Shown: positions 6,266 through 8,296 of the stretch, piece after piece | Layout of the letters: the number at the start of each line of letters is the position of its first letter | Position numbering within the stretch: the first letter of the stretch is position 1 | Source of the DNA: Ruminococcaceae bacterium UBA4306 | GTDB taxonomy: Bacteria; Bacillota; Clostridia; Oscillospirales; Acutalibacteraceae | Assembly (NCBI GenBank): GCA_002394725.1 | Contig: DGUQ01000159.1 | Span: 8,774-17,069, forward strand | DNA: 8,296 nucleotides | Direction: 5' to 3' | Notes under the pieces: model-generated | The model's database searches: none | What the model was told of the DNA's origin: nothing | What the model saw: only the letters and a program-made list of their open reading frames with translations | Position numbers and translations under genes: made by a program

Positions 6266-6345
6266 TGTCATCGCGAGGCGTTCATGCCGCGGCAAGCTCA
6301 ACCGAATAGAGATTGAGATGACGAGGAGCGCAAGGGTTCCCGACG
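6266..6345. repeat. Possible degraded intergenic repeat element
   Basis: It begins TGTCATCGCGAGGCG just after the stop at 6263 and continues with GCCGCGGCAAGCTCAACC, a short stem CTCAA (6297-6301) / TTGAG (6313-6317), then ATGACGAGGAGCGCAAGGG. The wording resembles dispersed palindromic elements of the form TGTCATTGCGAGG...CTCAACC that I recall from clostridial genomes, but the matching right arm is missing or altered. Only one copy lies in this window, so repetition cannot be shown here. Confidence 0.35.
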
Positions 6346-6360
6346 CTCTCTTCTTGCTTC
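6326..6360 (+). terminator. Weak hairpin with T-rich tail after the SpoIID-like gene
   Basis: GAGCG (6326-6330) can pair with CGCTC (6344-6348), followed by TCTTCTTGCTTC. The stem is only five base pairs, with a long loop, and the tail is interrupted, so termination is possible but poorly supported. No better terminator exists between 6264 and 6400. Confidence 0.2.
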
Positions 6361-6393
6361 GCCAAATTATTACATGATTTTTCCATTGAAGAA

Positions 6394-6421
6394 ATATCCC
6401 TGCGGCGAACTACTATATAAT
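6394..6421 (+). promoter_or_regulatory. Candidate promoter of the polysaccharide deacetylase gene
   Basis: A perfect TATAAT lies at 6416-6421 in AT-rich DNA, about 40 bases before the chosen start. The only TTGAAG (6386-6391) is 24 bases upstream, too far for a normal sigma-A -35 box. Read instead as a sigma-E-type promoter, AATATC (6393-6398), 15 bases and TATATAAT (6414-6421) give a partial match to KMATATT/CATACAHT. The -10 position is credible; the sigma factor is undecided. Confidence 0.4.
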
Positions 6422-6462
6422 GTGTTCTGGATATATTGTTTGCATATTTTATGGGGTTGGAT

Positions 6463-8181
6463 ATGGGAAAATATAATGATGATTATTTTATCGACTTCGA
6501 GGATATGTCCTCGGATGTCGTTGACCGCCGTCGTGCCGGAACGGGTGAACAGCATCCTCGTTCCGGCAGACGGCAGTATAGAGATGAGCCGCGCCGACCT
6601 GTTCGCCGACCCGAGTCGGACAGGGATCCGCGCCGTGTCACAAACGTGTATGACAGCCGCCGCGAGGATAGCCGCTACAGGGATGACCGCGGCTACAACA
6701 GAAGCAGATATCACGACGACCGCAGCCGTGAACGAAACGGGTATGACAATTTTGATGTTGACGGAACCCGTAATGACCGCAGCCGCGCGCAGGCATCCGA
6801 CCGCCGCGATCCGCGGCAGGGAAGGAGAAGGCGCAGAAAAAAACCGAATATGTTCCGTGTGGCGGTCATATCGGTCGCGCTGCTGCTCTTGATCGCTATC
6901 ATCGGCGGTATCGCCGCGGCCGTGTCGGCGAATTCTGTCGGCAGCGTCAAGTGGCTCAAGGTCTCCGAGATCGCCGCCGATCAGGTGCTCCTCAGCTGGG
7001 AGAAGGTCAGCAAAGCCGACGGCTACCGCGTGATGGTGGCAAAGGGCGACGCCGAGTATCAGGAGTATCAGACGATCAGCGATCCCAACGCCGAGAGTAT
7101 CACGATCTCGGGTCTCGATCAGGCGTCGGGCTATCGCTTCTCGGTCACGTCCCTGCGCGCCGATAAGGCGAGCAAGCCGACCGAGACGGACGCGGTCTAT
7201 ACCCTGCCCTCGGCGCCCGAGATCACGGGTCTCTTTTCCTCCGATCCCGGCACGATCCATGTGGATTGGTCAAAGAACGATGCGGCGAACGGCTATCTCG
7301 TCGAGTATAAGAAGAACACAGAGGACTACAGCAGTGATATGACGCTGTCGATCAGCGATCCCTCGCAGTGCAGCGCGGACATCACCGATCTTGCGGTCGA
7401 TACCGATTACACCGTGCGTGTGTACGCGACCGCCGAGCTCGGCGGCGCCGTCAAGAGCGCTCCTTCATTGGAGCAGACCGTTACCGTCACCGCGAAGAAG
7501 GTCGAGCCTATGCCCAAGGCGGTGGATCAAAAGCCGGATCAAAGCATCGATCCCAACAAGCCTATGATCGCGCTCACCTTTGACGACGGTCCTGCGGTCA
7601 ACACCGATTCCAGCGACCGTATCCTCGATGTGCTCGAACAAAACCACGCCAAGGCGACCTTCTTCATGGTCGGCTACTACGCGTCGCAGAATCCCGATAA
7701 CGTCAGGCGCAAGGCGGAGCTCAAGATGGAGCTGGGCAACCATACGTGGGATCATTCGCGCTACGGCAATAACGTCACGCCCGACGATATCCGCCGCACC
7801 AGCAATCAGATCCACGATATCACGGGACAGTTCTCGACCTGCTTCCGTTCACCCGGCGGCATGACGACCTCCGCGATCCTCAGCGAATGTGCCGCTGAAA
7901 ACATGGCGGCGTACTACTGGTCGATCGATACGCAGGATTGGAACTCACGCAACGCGGACGCTGTGTATCAGTCGGTGATGAACAATGTCCAAGACGGCGA
8001 TATCATCCTGATGCATGAGATCTATGATTCCACTGCCGACGCGGTCGAGCGCATGGTGCCCGAGCTGATCGCGCAGGGCTATCAGCTGGTGACCTGTCAC
8101 GACCTGATCACCTTAAAGGGCGGCGCCGAGCCTGTCCCCGGAACGCAGTATGTCAACGCGTTCACCAAATCCGAAATTTAA
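6463..8181 (+). CDS. Membrane-anchored polysaccharide deacetylase (NodB/CE4) with FnIII-like domains
   Basis: A 572-aa predicted type II membrane protein that removes acetyl groups from an extracellular polysaccharide, most likely peptidoglycan or another GlcNAc polymer. ATG 6463 is preferred because GGGG (6453-6456) lies six bases upstream; the in-frame ATG at 6451 and TTG at 6436 lack an RBS. Residues 1-129 are a cytoplasmic disordered tail with 35 Arg and 21 Asp, ending in RRRRRKK. A single membrane helix spans about 131-156. Two FnIII-like domains follow (about 160-248 and 250-345), then a linker and the NodB domain (366-551). All CE4 motifs are intact: TFDDGP (372-377, Asp374/Asp375), the metal-binding HTWDH (427-431), RSPGG (462-466), DTQDW (489-493) and LMH (His518). 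The exact substrate (GlcNAc or MurNAc, wall, cortex or capsule) cannot be told from sequence. Confidence 0.9.
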   Translation: MGKYNDDYFIDFEDMSSDVVDRRRAGTGEQHPRSGRRQYRDEPRRPVRRPESDRDPRRVTNVYDSRREDSRYRDDRGYNRSRYHDDRSRERNGYDNFDVDGTRNDRSRAQASDRRDPRQGRRRRRKKPNMFRVAVISVALLLLIAIIGGIAAAVSANSVGSVKWLKVSEIAADQVLLSWEKVSKADGYRVMVAKGDAEYQEYQTISDPNAESITISGLDQASGYRFSVTSLRADKASKPTETDAVYTLPSAPEITGLFSSDPGTIHVDWSKNDAANGYLVEYKKNTEDYSSDMTLSISDPSQCSADITDLAVDTDYTVRVYATAELGGAVKSAPSLEQTVTVTAKKVEPMPKAVDQKPDQSIDPNKPMIALTFDDGPAVNTDSSDRILDVLEQNHAKATFFMVGYYASQNPDNVRRKAELKMELGNHTWDHSRYGNNVTPDDIRRTSNQIHDITGQFSTCFRSPGGMTTSAILSECAAENMAAYYWSIDTQDWNSRNADAVYQSVMNNVQDGDIILMHEIYDSTADAVERMVPELIAQGYQLVTCHDLITLKGGAEPVPGTQYVNAFTKSEI

Positions 8182-8186
8182 AGAAC

Positions 8187-8220
8187 AAGGCGTTCATCGT
8201 ATCGGTGAGCGCCTTTATCA
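8187..8220 (+). terminator. Intrinsic terminator after the deacetylase gene
   Basis: A 13-bp stem, 8187-8199 with 8203-8215, has a three-base loop TAT and two U-G wobbles. It begins five bases after the stop codon and is followed by TATCAATTTAT, a short and interrupted T-rich tail. The symmetrical AAGG...CCTT base gives T residues on both sides. Confidence 0.7.
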
Positions 8221-8240
8221 ATTTATAATGCAAGGTTTAT

Positions 8241-8266
8241 CGTAGGGGAGGGGCTCGCCCCTCCCG
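8241..8266. repeat. GC-rich REP-like palindrome
   Basis: GGGAGGGGC (8246-8254) and GCCCCTCCC (8257-8265) are perfect inverted arms around TC, flanked by CGTA and CG. Phrases of the type CGTAGGGG-x-GGGGCTTGCCCC recur between genes in many clostridial genomes as far as I remember, so this is probably a dispersed palindromic repeat, not a gene-specific terminator. It has no T tract on either side. The remaining bases to 8296 show no gene. Confidence 0.5.
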
Positions 8267-8296
8267 AAACATTTCCGTTCAAGCTCACCCAAATGC

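Noticed and set aside
6370..7260. 296-codon open frame on the minus strand
   Set aside because: Antisense to the CE4 gene's promoter and first half. Its translation mirrors the Arg/Asp-rich codons and shows no family motif.

Overview
The window looks like a chromosomal segment of a Gram-positive gut-type Clostridia (Ruminococcaceae/Oscillospirales-like). The grounds are a SpoIID-like peptidoglycan enzyme, a clostridial-style diaminopimelate decarboxylase, a secreted beta-helix protein with a Flg_new/InlB-type repeat and no outer-membrane features, and strong AAGGAGG ribosome binding sites. Coding DNA is mostly moderately GC-rich, with AT-rich intergenic spacers. The taxonomic call is inference from protein style, not a database match.

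Layout. (1) 1-750 (+): the C-terminal 249 residues of a LysA-type diaminopimelate decarboxylase, cut by the window edge. (2) 751-851: two hairpins between convergent genes, one better formed on each strand. (3) 1021-4269 (-): a 1082-aa secreted protein with a signal peptide, parallel beta-helix repeats, an AT-rich central part of unknown fold, one Flg_new-type repeat and a C-terminal domain. It is followed 16 bp later by a 50-aa ORF (852-1004, -) with its own strong RBS; the two probably form one operon ending at the shared hairpin. (4) 4270-4459: AT-rich divergent promoter region. (5) 4460-4927 and 4920-6263 (+): an overlapping pair encoding a small beta-sandwich protein and a SpoIID-like domain fused to three peptidoglycan-binding domains. 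(6) 6264-6462: a repeat-like stretch, then an AT-rich promoter region. (7) 6463-8181 (+): a membrane-anchored polysaccharide deacetylase (NodB/CE4) with a long Arg/Asp-rich cytoplasmic tail and two FnIII-like domains, followed by a terminator. (8) 8241-8266: a GC-rich palindrome near the window end.

How it fits together. The shared theme is the cell envelope. LysA handles meso-diaminopimelate, a peptidoglycan precursor and the direct precursor of lysine. The SpoIID-like protein and the CE4 enzyme are predicted to act on glycan strands, and the beta-helix protein is probably displayed or released outside the cell. The SpoIID-like pair lacks any secretion signal, and both plus-strand units have promoter candidates resembling mother-cell sigma-E sites. 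A sporulation role for that half is therefore a reasonable but unproven hypothesis. I see no CRISPR array, tRNA, rRNA, transposase or defence system, and nothing that clearly amounts to a wholly new system. The most under-described items are the signal-less SpoIID/PG-binding pair, the mosaic secreted protein and its 50-aa companion ORF.
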